From CBCPMX01 sp965120355 (GTDB lineage: Bacteria > Bacillota > Clostridia > Oscillospirales > Oscillospiraceae): DNA of 31,194 bases. The stretch spans positions 1-31,194 of the forward strand of contig CBCPMX010000178.1 in NCBI GenBank assembly GCA_965120355.1, given 5' to 3'. The position numbers and the translations under genes are program-made. The notes below the pieces were generated by a model. The model worked only from the letters and a program-made list of their open reading frames with translations, searched no databases and was not told the DNA's origin. Positions 8,461 to 15,391 of the stretch are shown in pieces. How positions within the stretch are numbered: position 1 is the first letter of the stretch; each line of letters begins with the position of its first letter.

Positions 8461-9011
8461 TACGCAGCGCCTCCTTTTTTCCGCAGTGTCCGCCCCCAGA
8501 CGAGGCCGCAGACAATAGCCGCTACCACTACAATCACCGGTGACAGGTCAAACAAGGCCACTGCGGCAAAGGATGCCAGAAAAATACCGATGCCCACGGC
8601 GCCTTTGACGCCGCTGCGGAACAGCCGGATCACGGCGTTGAGCACCAGGACAGCCACCGCCGCCCGGATACCGCCGAAGGCATGCTGCACCACCGGATAA
8701 CCGGCGAAGTTCTGCAGCACTGCCGCGATTATGCAGATGATGATCAGAGACGGCAGCACCACGCCCACGGTGGCTACAATGGCGCCGGAGATCTTCCGGC
8801 GTTTATAACCGATGAAGGTGGCTGTATTCACAGCGATAACGCCGGGGGTACACTGGGCGATGGCATAACAGTCCAGCAGCTCTTCCTCAGTGGCCCAGCC
8901 ATGTTTTTCTACGACTTCTCGCTGGAGCATGGGCAGCATGGCATATCCGCCGCCGAAGGTCAGAATACCGACCTGAAAAAACGACCAGAGTAATTGCAAA
9001 TATTCGTTCAT
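8460..9011 (-). CDS. chrA: Chromate transporter family protein, half-size (first copy)
   Basis: The 183-residue partner of the next gene has the CHR motif FFQVGILTFGGGYAMLPML near the N-terminus and CTPGVIAVNTATFIGY after it, with hydrophobic helices to the C-terminus. Two unequal half-size proteins form the transporter in characterised systems. Start ATG 9011 has GGAGG-like GGAGGCTCC before it. It is separated from the upstream ygjP-like gene by about 90 bp that contains no clear terminator, so it may share the upstream transcript. Confidence 0.92.
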   Translation of the reverse strand: MNEYLQLLWSFFQVGILTFGGGYAMLPMLQREVVEKHGWATEEELLDCYAIAQCTPGVIAVNTATFIGYKRRKISGAIVATVGVVLPSLIIICIIAAVLQNFAGYPVVQHAFGGIRAAVAVLVLNAVIRLFRSGVKGAVGIGIFLASFAAVALFDLSPVIVVVAAIVCGLVWGRTLRKKGGAA

Positions 9012-9102
9012 GGGGAGCCTCCAGCTGGTTTAAGTCTTATTTTTGATTCGGGTTCCATAAAAAAGCGCACACAGTAAAGGTGTTCGTAAAGGTCCGGCGC
9101 CT

Positions 9103-9774
9103 CTAAACCCAATTTTCGTGGAGCAGCCGCTGATGCAGTGCCTGCAGCGAGGCTTTTCGCGTTTGCCAGTCGGGACAAAAATGTGCTACAAAGGTCCAGA
9201 AGGCCGGAGAGTGGTCAAAATACCGCCGGTGCGACAGCTCGTGGACAATGACATAAGCCACATCATCCGGCGGAGCCATGAGGAGCCGCCAGGAGAAGTT
9301 CAAATCGCCTGTTGCGGAGCACGATGCCCATCGCCGGTTGGCGCCGGTAACGCGAATGCGTCCGTAGGTGACGCCCATGACCTGTGCCTGGGCAGCTACC
9401 TGATCGGGCAGATATGCCCGGCCAATGGCCTTGTACTGCTTCTGGATTTGGGGCTTCAGTTCCACAAACGGCACAGATGGGATCTGCCAAACCCCGTCAA
9501 GATACCGGGTTTCGCCATCCGGAGATTCGGTCACCGGCCTTTCTGTACCCAGAACGGGCAGCGTCATGCCAGGATGGAGGGCGTAGGCCGCACGATCTGC
9601 CAAGCAGGCTTGGACCTGGGGCAGATGCGTTTCCACCCACCCCCAGTTCTTACGGGCAAAGGCGTCAATTAAGGTGCTTGGGCAATGATATGGCGCACGA
9701 ATCACGACTTCCCCCTCTGGGCTGATGGAAAGCGAGATGGTTTTCCGCTTGGAGCGAAGAATCTGATAGTTCAT
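9103..9774 (-). CDS. YgjP-type (DUF45/WLM) metal-dependent hydrolase
   Basis: Start chosen at ATG 9774 (MNYQILRSKRKTISLSI), where family similarity begins, giving 223 residues. The zinc-binding HExxH motif appears as VIVHELSHRRYFDHSPAFW with the third ligand region following, and RWASCSATGDLNFSWRL is a conserved family segment. The fold is minigluzincin-like; some YgjP proteins have been linked to nucleotide pyrophosphatase activity, so a protease role should not be assumed. Its start overlaps the stop of the small membrane-protein gene by one base (TAATG), so the two are translationally coupled. Confidence 0.9.
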   Translation of the reverse strand: MNYQILRSKRKTISLSISPEGEVVIRAPYHCPSTLIDAFARKNWGWVETHLPQVQACLADRAAYALHPGMTLPVLGTERPVTESPDGETRYLDGVWQIPSVPFVELKPQIQKQYKAIGRAYLPDQVAAQAQVMGVTYGRIRVTGANRRWASCSATGDLNFSWRLLMAPPDDVAYVIVHELSHRRYFDHSPAFWTFVAHFCPDWQTRKASLQALHQRLLHENWV

Positions 9775-9953
9775 TATCCTGTGATCTGCCAGTAGCAGAG
9801 ATTGATGACGCCCAGAATCACAATCGCCAACAGTACCCAGGCCATGACAATCTGCCATTTTGGCCTTGGGACATAGGGCTTTTCTTCTTTTTCCATGTGG
9901 GCCTGCAGTTTTTCCAGTTCCTTTTCTGAAGGCTGACGGGGGTTGCCTGACAT
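9774..9953 (-). CDS. Small single-pass membrane protein (59 aa)
   Basis: A 59-residue ORF starts at ATG 9953 after GAGGTGAAATGAA and ends in a TAA that overlaps the next start (TAATG). The first 30 residues are hydrophilic and charged (NPRQPSEKELEKLQAHMEKE). Residues 33-55 form one hydrophobic helix (IVMAWVLLAIVILGVINLCYW). No family is recognised. The coupling to the YgjP-like gene, the ribosome site and the promoter at 9999-10027 support it as real. A function with the hydrolase is inference only. Confidence 0.75.
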   Translation of the reverse strand: MSGNPRQPSEKELEKLQAHMEKEEKPYVPRPKWQIVMAWVLLAIVILGVINLCYWQITG

Positions 9954-9998
9954 TTCATTTCACCTCATTCCCACCATATACGGAAGCGTGTCTATTGT

Positions 9999-10027
9999 AT
10001 CATATTTTCTTGTATCTGCACAGTGAA
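9999..10027 (-). promoter_or_regulatory. Probable promoter of the small-protein/ygjP/chr/ruv run
   Basis: On the minus strand TTCACT (10027-10022), a 17-base spacer and TATGAT (10004-9999), overlapped by a second possible -10 TACAAT. It lies about 45 bp upstream of the 59-residue ORF. Confidence 0.5.
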
Positions 10028-10096
10028 AATTTGATTTTCTATTTCTGATTTCAGGGGGCCAACAAGCAGTTCCGCTCCGGCCATGAACGGATTTGC

Positions 10097-10172
10097 CGGC
10101 GCGTGTAGCTCAAATTGAAAAGCAGGGAATCTCCCAGAAATTCCGATGTGGTTTCGAACGCGCGTCGGAACA
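10097..10172 (+). pseudogene. Degenerate tRNA-like sequence (possibly tRNA-Gly derived)
   Basis: The sequence holds tRNA landmarks in order: TGTAGCTCAAATTGAAAAGC resembles a D arm, GGAAT/ATTCC can pair as an anticodon stem around CTCCCAGAA (CCC anticodon if read as Gly), and GGTTTCGAAC resembles a T loop. CCGGCGC can pair with GCGTCGG as an acceptor stem with one G-U pair, followed by AACA. The anticodon loop is two bases too long, the T stem is broken and spacing is off. It is therefore a remnant or a chance resemblance, not a working tRNA. Confidence 0.35.
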
Positions 10173-10179
10173 AACGTTC
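10168..10179. promoter_or_regulatory. LexA-type palindrome (SOS box candidate)
   Basis: GAACAAACGTTC matches the core of the gram-positive LexA/DinR box (CGAACRNRYGTTCG). It lies 38 bp upstream of the flavin reductase -35 element and about 215 bp upstream of the run ending in ruvCAB. Which gene it would control is unclear. Confidence 0.4.
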
Positions 10180-10216
10180 TTGCGCACAGTTTTCGCCGAT
10201 TTATTCAGCATTTCCC

Positions 10217-10245
10217 TTGACGGAAGCTGTAAACTGCACTATGAT
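10217..10245 (+). promoter_or_regulatory. Promoter of the flavin reductase gene
   Basis: TTGACG (10217-10222), a 17-base spacer and TATGAT (10240-10245), about 63 bp upstream of the start codon. Confidence 0.75.
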
Positions 10246-10307
10246 AGATATCATGAAAACCGCAGGCGAACAAGAAGCCATTATGAAAATTCTAGGGAGG
10301 TAGTTTT

Positions 10308-10814
10308 ATGGATACAAAAGTCATTCGGGATCTGTCGTATGGCATGTATGTCATTGGTGCTATGGATGGTCAGCGGCCTGTGGGCTGCTTTGTCAATACC
10401 GTGGTGCAGATTACCAGTGAGGGACCACTGCTTTTGTTGAGTCTGAATAAGAACAACTATACGCATGACGTAGTGCTCCGCACGGGCAAGTTCAGTGTGT
10501 CGATTGTCTCGGAATCCACCCCTCCGCTGGTCATTGGCACTTTCGGCTTTTTCTCATCTAAGGAGAAAGACAAATTTTCCGGATTCCGCACCGGCGAACT
10601 GGACGGTATGCCCTATGTGGACGAAAATACTTGCGGCGTCATGACTTGCCAGGTGCTGTCCGTCACGGATGCCGCTACGCACGATGTGATCCTGGCCCGG
10701 GTCACCGACGCCAAAAAGCTTTCCGGCACAACGCCTATGACCTATGCCTATTACCATACTGTAATTAAGGGAACGGCACCGAAAAATGCGCCGACCTATG
10801 TGGCGGAGGACTGA
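10308..10814 (+). CDS. Flavin reductase-like (FMN-binding split-barrel) protein
   Basis: The 168-residue protein has the flavin-reductase-like split-barrel pattern: YGMYVIGAMDGQRPVGCFVNTVVQIT near the start, then NYTHDVVLRTGKFSVSIVSE and FSGFRTGELDGMPYVDENTCG. It resembles the FMN-binding module found in clostridial NAD(P)H:rubredoxin oxidoreductases and high-molecular-weight rubredoxins, cytoplasmic electron carriers often linked to oxygen and superoxide defence. No rubredoxin domain is attached here. AGGGAGG lies 8 bases before ATG 10308. A DUF1648 membrane protein follows after 9 bp. Confidence 0.88.
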   Translation: MDTKVIRDLSYGMYVIGAMDGQRPVGCFVNTVVQITSEGPLLLLSLNKNNYTHDVVLRTGKFSVSIVSESTPPLVIGTFGFFSSKEKDKFSGFRTGELDGMPYVDENTCGVMTCQVLSVTDAATHDVILARVTDAKKLSGTTPMTYAYYHTVIKGTAPKNAPTYVAED

Positions 10815-10823
10815 ACGTACCCC

Positions 10824-11465
10824 ATGAAGCGAAAACTGAAGCGTCAATTTTCGGACCCCGCCCTGTATCTATCCATAGGTTTGGGACTTGTGCCGCTGAT
10901 TGTCAGCGCCGTGTATTATGACCAGTTGCCCATGCGAATAGCAGTTCACTGGACGATCAATGGCCAACCGGACCGATATGCATCCCCCTATTTTTCTGCA
11001 GTAGTCCTGCCGGCGGTGCTTTTGATTTTAAATGTCCCGGTGGTAATGGCCATCAACGCCGATTTGAGCCGGCGCCAGAGTTTTTATACCACATGTCTGA
11101 AATTCCTGCTTCCAGTAGTCTCCAACTTTTTGCTGGTGGTTTTGGTGCTCCATGCAGTGATAGAGATCAACTATGCCCTGTGCCTGCCCATGGTTGCCGG
11201 GATTCTGGTGGTGATTTTGGCAGCGCATCTGCCTGCCTGTCAATGGGAACAGCGGGTTGGCATTTTGCTGCCCTGGACGCTGCGCAGTAAACGCAACTGG
11301 AACATGACGCACAAAGTAGCCTGCGGCGTCTGCGGTGTAAGCGGTTTTTTGCTGATCGCGGCGGCCTATGTCTGGCCGGTCCCACTGATTTGTACTGCGG
11401 TGGCGTTGAGTATTCTGACACCGCTGGTCTTCTCGGCGGTGTATGCGAAGCTCCATCATGAATGA
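10824..11465 (+). CDS. DUF1648-domain membrane protein
   Basis: The 213-residue protein starts with a basic patch and then has about five to six hydrophobic helices. Residues ~12-60 match DUF1648: PLIVSAVYYDQLPMRIAVHW followed by NGQPDRYASP. This domain is also found at the N-terminus of SdpI-type immunity proteins, but no Sdp toxin is present, so immunity is not claimed. The ribosome site is probably GGAGG inside the end of the preceding gene, which suggests coupling. Confidence 0.85.
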   Translation: MKRKLKRQFSDPALYLSIGLGLVPLIVSAVYYDQLPMRIAVHWTINGQPDRYASPYFSAVVLPAVLLILNVPVVMAINADLSRRQSFYTTCLKFLLPVVSNFLLVVLVLHAVIEINYALCLPMVAGILVVILAAHLPACQWEQRVGILLPWTLRSKRNWNMTHKVACGVCGVSGFLLIAAAYVWPVPLICTAVALSILTPLVFSAVYAKLHHE

Positions 11466-11469
11466 GCAT

Positions 11470-11506
11470 ACAGCCCTCAGAATCCCATGGGATCTCTGAG
11501 GGCTGT
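11470..11506. terminator. Long hairpin between convergent genes
   Basis: A 12-bp perfect stem (11470-11481 with 11495-11506) has an inner self-complementary ATCCCATGGGAT that can extend it. U tracts are weak on both sides. The location 4 bases after the plus-strand stop supports a bidirectional terminator. Confidence 0.7.
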
Positions 11507-11585
11507 TCCTGTGGACGGGCGTGATAGAGGTGCGTACATTGCAGCGTCTGCTCCAAAACCGGATTGTCATATAAGACAGAAACCT

Positions 11586-12236
11586 TCAGTTCACGCCGCA
11601 CCCGTCTTCGCTGCAGGAAAAGGCCGGGGCGTCGGACTGTTCTGCCTCATTGCGCAGAATGCCGGCCATCTCTTCCACCGTATAGTTGCGCAAAGTAACC
11701 GGCTGCCCATTGATAAAAATCGTGGGAACTTGTTTGATTTGCAGGACATTGCGTGTGTAGTTGACGGCATTTTTTTCGGCCAGGGCATATTGCCCGCGTT
11801 CCAGGGCGGCAATGAAGTCCGCAGAATCCAGGCCGGCCTGCCCGGCCAGAGATGCCAGCACGTCTATCCGGCCGATGTCCTGTTCATGAATAAAGTAGGC
11901 CTCATAGACCAAATCATTGTATGCGTCTCCGCGGCCCTTGGCACAGGCATAGTACCAACCTTCAAAAGCCAGCCGGGTATAAGGCCGGGGAATGACGTTC
12001 GGCGGGAGCTTCATATCCAGCCCCAGTTGGACGCAGGGTTCCTTCAGAATCTGATAGTGGGCGCGGCGCGCCTCGTCATGATAGGTATCTACCCGCTCTT
12101 TTGGTTCTGGCGTCAGCTCAAAGGGCAGCCAGGTGATCTCAGCCTCCAGTCCGGTCTGTGCCAGAGCAGCTTTCAGTGCCTGCTTTGCCACCAGGCAATA
12201 GGGACAGACATAATCAGATATAAATTGAATGTCCAT
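11586..12236 (-). CDS. DsbA-family thioredoxin-like oxidoreductase (FrnE-like)
   Basis: The 216-residue protein has a thioredoxin fold with the redox motif C11-P-Y-C14 right after the first strand (FISDYVCPYCLVAKQAL) and a late cis-proline strand (KQVPTIFINGQPV). The large helical insertion and lack of signal peptide match the cytoplasmic FrnE/HCCA-isomerase-like branch of the DsbA family. A Cys-rich tail (CSEDGCGVN) is an unusual extra. GGGAGGT precedes ATG 12236. It lies 32 bp after the exonuclease III gene and is probably co-transcribed with it. The substrate is unknown. Confidence 0.88.
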   Translation of the reverse strand: MDIQFISDYVCPYCLVAKQALKAALAQTGLEAEITWLPFELTPEPKERVDTYHDEARRAHYQILKEPCVQLGLDMKLPPNVIPRPYTRLAFEGWYYACAKGRGDAYNDLVYEAYFIHEQDIGRIDVLASLAGQAGLDSADFIAALERGQYALAEKNAVNYTRNVLQIKQVPTIFINGQPVTLRNYTVEEMAGILRNEAEQSDAPAFSCSEDGCGVN

Positions 12237-12268
12237 GGGAAACCTCCCTTTCGTGCAAATAGTCGGGG

Positions 12269-13024
12269 TTACAGGGCCAACTCCAAGCCCACGGGGCAGT
12301 GGTCGGAGCCGTAGATGTCACTGTAAATGGGCGCGGCAACGATTTTGTCCCGCAGCCGCTCCGAGACGATGAAGTAGTCAATGCGCCATCCCGCATTGTT
12401 CTTTCGGGCGTTGAAACGATAGCTCCACCAGGAATAGACGCCGGTAGCGTCAGGGAAGAGGTGCCGGAAGGTATCCACAAAGCCGGCATTTAAAAGTTCC
12501 GTAAATTTCCCGCGCTCTTCGTCAGAGAATCCGGCATTGCCGCGGTTGGGACCGGGATTTTTCAAGTCGATTTCCTGATGGGCTACATTCAAATCGCCGC
12601 ATGCCACCACAGGCTTTTGCGCGTCCAACCGGCAGAGATATTGCCGGAAGGCGTCATCCCAGGCCATGCGGTGTTCCAGCCGTTTCAGACCGTCCTGGGC
12701 GTTGGGAGTATAACAGGTGACCAGGAAAAATTGCGCAAACTCCATGGTGATGATGCGGCCCTCATGATCCAGTTCGTCCAAACCAAGGCCATAGGTGACT
12801 TGAATGGGCGTTTGCTTTGTAAAAATGGCAGTGCCGGAATAGCCCTTTTTTTCGGCGGAATAAAAATGCTGCTCATAGCCAGGCGTGTCCAGCTGGATCT
12901 GGTCCGGCTGGAGTTTGGTTTCCTGAATACAGAAGCAATCTGCGTCGGAAGCCGTGAAAAAGTCAAGAAAGCCCTTGCCCAAACAGGCGCGCAGGCCGTT
13001 GACGTTCCAGGAAATGAATTTCAT
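12269..13024 (-). CDS. xth: Exodeoxyribonuclease III / AP endonuclease
   Basis: Start set at ATG 13024 (MKFISWNVNGLRA) because AGGAGG lies 7 bases upstream and homology begins there; this gives 251 residues, like ExoA. Active-site motifs are CIQETKLQ (metal-binding Glu), GDLNVAHQEIDL (Asp/Asn pair), and the terminal YGSDHCPVGLEL (Asp-His). The enzyme cuts at abasic sites in base-excision repair. It is the first gene of a two-gene minus-strand unit with the DsbA-like gene, driven by the promoter at 13072-13100. Confidence 0.97.
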   Translation of the reverse strand: MKFISWNVNGLRACLGKGFLDFFTASDADCFCIQETKLQPDQIQLDTPGYEQHFYSAEKKGYSGTAIFTKQTPIQVTYGLGLDELDHEGRIITMEFAQFFLVTCYTPNAQDGLKRLEHRMAWDDAFRQYLCRLDAQKPVVACGDLNVAHQEIDLKNPGPNRGNAGFSDEERGKFTELLNAGFVDTFRHLFPDATGVYSWWSYRFNARKNNAGWRIDYFIVSERLRDKIVAAPIYSDIYGSDHCPVGLELAL

Positions 13025-13071
13025 ATCGTTCCTCCTGTGCGGTATGCTGTGTTGCATGGCCGTTTTTGACT

Positions 13072-13100
13072 ATACTACGGGCGCAGCGGCAAAATGTCAA
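13072..13100 (-). promoter_or_regulatory. Promoter of the exonuclease III gene
   Basis: On the minus strand TTGACA (13100-13095), 17-base spacer and TAGTAT (13077-13072), about 48 bp upstream of the start codon. Confidence 0.7.
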
Positions 13101-13133
13101 TAGGAAATCCTGCGTTTCGGCTGAGCGTACCTA

Positions 13134-13162
13134 TGGACCAATGCGGCTGCCGGTGTTACAAT
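13134..13162 (+). promoter_or_regulatory. Probable promoter of the ACT-domain gene
   Basis: TGGACC (13134-13139), 17-base spacer and TACAAT (13157-13162), 34 bp before the ATG. The -35 box is weak. Confidence 0.45.
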
Positions 13163-13196
13163 GAAACTATCTTTGCAATATTAGGAGGCAGCGCAT

Positions 13197-13562
13197 ATGG
13201 AGCTACAGATTTTGGAGACGGCTTTTTCAGTATGTCAACTGAAGGATTTTTCAAAGGTGGATCTCTCCGCACCCTTTACGTTTACCGCGGCCACGGACAA
13301 GGAGTGCGCACTGGTTTGCCCGACAGAACGGGTCCCGGACAATGTGCTGGCCCGGGAGGACGGCTGGCGGGCTTTCCGGGTGGCGGGCGTATTGGAGTTT
13401 TCCCTGGTTGGCATTTTGGCGAAAATTTCGGCGGTGTTGGCGGCGCGGCAGATCAGTCTGTTTGCCGTCTCCACGTATTATACTGACTATGTTCTCCTAA
13501 AAGCAGATCGATTTGATGAGGCTATGACGGCGCTGGAGGCGGCAGGATATAAAATTATATAA
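13197..13562 (+). CDS. ACT-domain protein
   Basis: The 121-residue protein ends in an ACT fold: FRVAGVLEFSLVGILAKISAVLAARQISLFAVSTYYTDYVLL has the glycine turn and following helix typical of amino-acid-sensing ACT domains. The whole resembles the short stand-alone two-ACT proteins of the ACT_7/CASTOR-like type. It has no catalytic partner, so a ligand-sensing role is inferred. The start is ATG 13197 with AGGAGG 9 bases upstream; a larger overlapping reading in the +1 frame lacks homology. Confidence 0.85.
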   Translation: MELQILETAFSVCQLKDFSKVDLSAPFTFTAATDKECALVCPTERVPDNVLAREDGWRAFRVAGVLEFSLVGILAKISAVLAARQISLFAVSTYYTDYVLLKADRFDEAMTALEAAGYKII

Positions 13563-13670
13563 TGCTGGATTCCATGGAGTGAGGCAGGATAGGCCGTTGC
13601 ACAGCGATAAATTGGGGGAGGGGTTCCGGAACGCTTCGCCTGTGCAGATTCAATTTTGGAGTTGGCAGTC

Positions 13671-13715
13671 AAAAAAGTGCAGCCACAGCGCGCGGTTTCC
13701 GTACGCTGTGGCTGC
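13671..13715 (-). terminator. Rho-independent terminator of the MATE gene
   Basis: A 12-bp perfect stem (13679-13690 with 13704-13715) begins 4 bases past the minus-strand stop and is followed on the minus strand by CAC and six U residues (13676-13671). Confidence 0.9.
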
Positions 13716-13719
13716 TGCT

Positions 13720-15114
13720 TTATTGTTTTGCGGGCTGCTTTTCCACCAGCAGCTCCCGCTTTTTCCAAAAGCCAAAAACATAGTAACCGCCGGCCAGAAT
13801 GGTGCTGACAAAACCGGCCAGAGCGCTGCCGAGCCAATAGCCGGGAAGACCCAAAAAGTGACTGAACAACAGGCTCAGCCCAATCCGGGCCACGACGCCG
13901 TCCAGGATTGTCACCACCAGGCCAAAACGCGCTGCACCGACACCGTCCACCACGGCCAGGAATGGATTCATGGTGGCGAAGGACAGGAAAGTAATCACAA
14001 GAATCTGCATATATTGCGGCGCCATGGCCAGAATGTCCGGATCCTGGCTAAACAGACGGAAAATTTCTTTCGGAAACAGTACCAGCAATACGCTGACCAG
14101 CGCCCAAAAGATCAGACAAACTGTCAGGCATGCCCGAACAATCTGCCGGACGCGGTCGTGTTTGCCCGCGCCAAAGCTCTGGCCAATCATGGCCGCACAG
14201 GCCATATACATGCCGCCGGCCACGACGTTCATAATGCTGTAGAGCTTGTTGCCCACATTGTCCACCGCCGAGGCAATGACGCCATAATTGTTGATCTGAG
14301 CGTTGATGAACATCATCGACAGCATAATGACCACAGTTTGGGCGGCGATGGGGATGCCCAGCCGAATCAATGTCTTCAGGCTGAACCCGTTGGGCTTCAG
14401 GCTGGACAGGCGGAAATCGAATCCAAAGGCGTCCCGATGCCGGTAGAGATAGCCCAGTGCCAGCACACAGGCGATGGCCTGACTGACAACCGTGGCAAGG
14501 GCCGCGCCGGCCGCGCCCATTCCTCCGGCCACCAAAATCACGTCCAGAATCAGATTCACTATCGACGCTACAGCTACAAAGAGCAGCGGCAGGCGGCTTT
14601 CTCCCATGCCCCGCAAAATGGCACAAATGGCGTTATAGCCGTAGATGAAAATCATGCCGCAGCAACAGATCATCAGATAGGCATCCGCGTCGGCATAGGC
14701 TTCCGGCGGCGTATTCATCAAATCCAGGAAAGGATCGCGCAGCGCAATGCCCAGCAAGCCGAAGAGGATAGCCAAAACCAATTCTGTCGTCAGCAGAGTG
14801 CCAATGGTCTTCTGAAGGCCGCGGCGGTCTTTGGCGCCCACCTGTTGGGACAGGGTGATCTGCCCGGCAGTGCCAAAGCCCAGGCCGATGGCTGTGCAGA
14901 TATTCATGACCTGACTGCTGATGCCTACGGCGGAAAGGCCAGTGGAGCCCACAATTTGGCCCACCACCAGCATGTCCACCAGAGAATAGACCGTCTGCAG
15001 TAGGCTGGAGAGCACAAAGGGCAGGGCAAACACCGCCAGCTGGCGGAATACGGACCCCTCTGTCAAGTCGTTGATGATGCGTTTTTCACGGCTTTTTTGT
15101 TTCTCGTTTTCCAT
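13720..15114 (-). CDS. MATE-family multidrug/Na+ efflux transporter
   Basis: Start set at ATG 15114 (MENEKQKSREK) because AGGAG lies 9 bases upstream and the promoter at 15146-15174 fits; the open frame extends further but without homology. The 464-residue protein has about twelve hydrophobic helices in two similar halves. MATE signature segments include INDLTEGSVFRQLAVFALP at the start, SLVDMLVVGQIVGSTGLSAVGI and GFGTAGQITLSQQVGAKDRRG. Family members export cationic drugs or metabolites with Na+ or H+ import. It is monocistronic, bounded by its own promoter and terminator. Confidence 0.95.
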   Translation of the reverse strand: MENEKQKSREKRIINDLTEGSVFRQLAVFALPFVLSSLLQTVYSLVDMLVVGQIVGSTGLSAVGISSQVMNICTAIGLGFGTAGQITLSQQVGAKDRRGLQKTIGTLLTTELVLAILFGLLGIALRDPFLDLMNTPPEAYADADAYLMICCCGMIFIYGYNAICAILRGMGESRLPLLFVAVASIVNLILDVILVAGGMGAAGAALATVVSQAIACVLALGYLYRHRDAFGFDFRLSSLKPNGFSLKTLIRLGIPIAAQTVVIMLSMMFINAQINNYGVIASAVDNVGNKLYSIMNVVAGGMYMACAAMIGQSFGAGKHDRVRQIVRACLTVCLIFWALVSVLLVLFPKEIFRLFSQDPDILAMAPQYMQILVITFLSFATMNPFLAVVDGVGAARFGLVVTILDGVVARIGLSLLFSHFLGLPGYWLGSALAGFVSTILAGGYYVFGFWKKRELLVEKQPAKQ

Positions 15115-15145
15115 GTTTCGTCTCCTAACGAATAAGTCCTTGGCG

Positions 15146-15174
15146 ATTATATCATAAAAGCCCCGTCTGTACAA
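15146..15174 (-). promoter_or_regulatory. Promoter of the MATE gene
   Basis: On the minus strand TTGTAC (15174-15169), 17-base spacer, TATAAT (15151-15146), 31 bp upstream of the start codon. Confidence 0.75.
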
Positions 15175-15196
15175 CCTGGATTCTCTGATTTGCCGG

Positions 15197-15225
15197 TTGA
15201 TTTTCCCGCGGTGGACTGTTATAAT
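15197..15225 (+). promoter_or_regulatory. Promoter of the hydrogenase-maturation operon
   Basis: TTGATT (15197-15202), 17-base spacer and perfect TATAAT (15220-15225). The first start codon is 167 bp further down, leaving a long leader. Confidence 0.8.
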
Positions 15226-15231
15226 GAATGC

Positions 15232-15391
15232 CACAGCGTCACGAGGTTCGCCTTTTGACAATGTAATCCAAAAAACTGACATCAAAAATTCGTTTTGCGA
15301 TGGAAGGCTGTTTTTTATCTGTCTTAACAGGGAGATTCTGCGCCGTTCCGTCGGGACCGGCGCTTTTTTGCTGTCAAAATGAGGTGTTTTT
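15232..15391 (+). ncRNA. Leader RNA with candidate transcription attenuator
   Basis: The transcript from the promoter at 15197-15225 has an untranslated leader of about 160 bases. It contains an A/U-rich hairpin (CATC...GATG around CAAAA/TTTTG, about 15279-15301) and a small CTGT/ACAG hairpin (about 15319-15330), and ends in an intrinsic terminator at 15340-15369, directly before the ribosome site. GGAAGGC at 15302-15308 can instead pair with GCC-G-TTCC at 15342-15349, destroying the terminator's 5' arm, as in riboswitch or attenuator leaders. No known class was recognised. A stand-alone small RNA is the alternative. Confidence 0.5.
15340..15369 (+). terminator. Intrinsic terminator inside the hyd-operon leader
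   Basis: GCGCCG (15340-15345) pairs with CGGCGC (15358-15363), extended by UUCC with GGGA around a one-base bulge, and is followed by six T residues (15364-15369). It ends only 22 bases before the start codon at 15392, so it can only be an attenuator or the end of a short RNA. Confidence 0.8.

Larger units (their letters stand above)
9954..10307. other. Divergent intergenic region (354 bp)
   Basis: This spacer separates the minus-strand ygjP/chr/ruv run from the plus-strand flavin reductase gene. It holds a probable promoter for each direction (9999-10027 minus, 10217-10245 plus), a degenerate tRNA-like sequence (about 10097-10172) and a LexA-type palindrome (10168-10179). No protein-coding gene is convincing. 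Confidence 0.6.

Noticed and set aside
13579..15003. A 474-codon open frame on the plus strand
   Set aside because: Antisense to the MATE transporter, rich in His and Gln, with no ribosome site or homology pattern.
15243..15283. PreQ1-type riboswitch in the hyd leader
   Set aside because: GAGGTTC and a later AAAAAACTGA recall the preQ1-I motif, but the required CCTC pairing partner is missing and the gene context does not fit.
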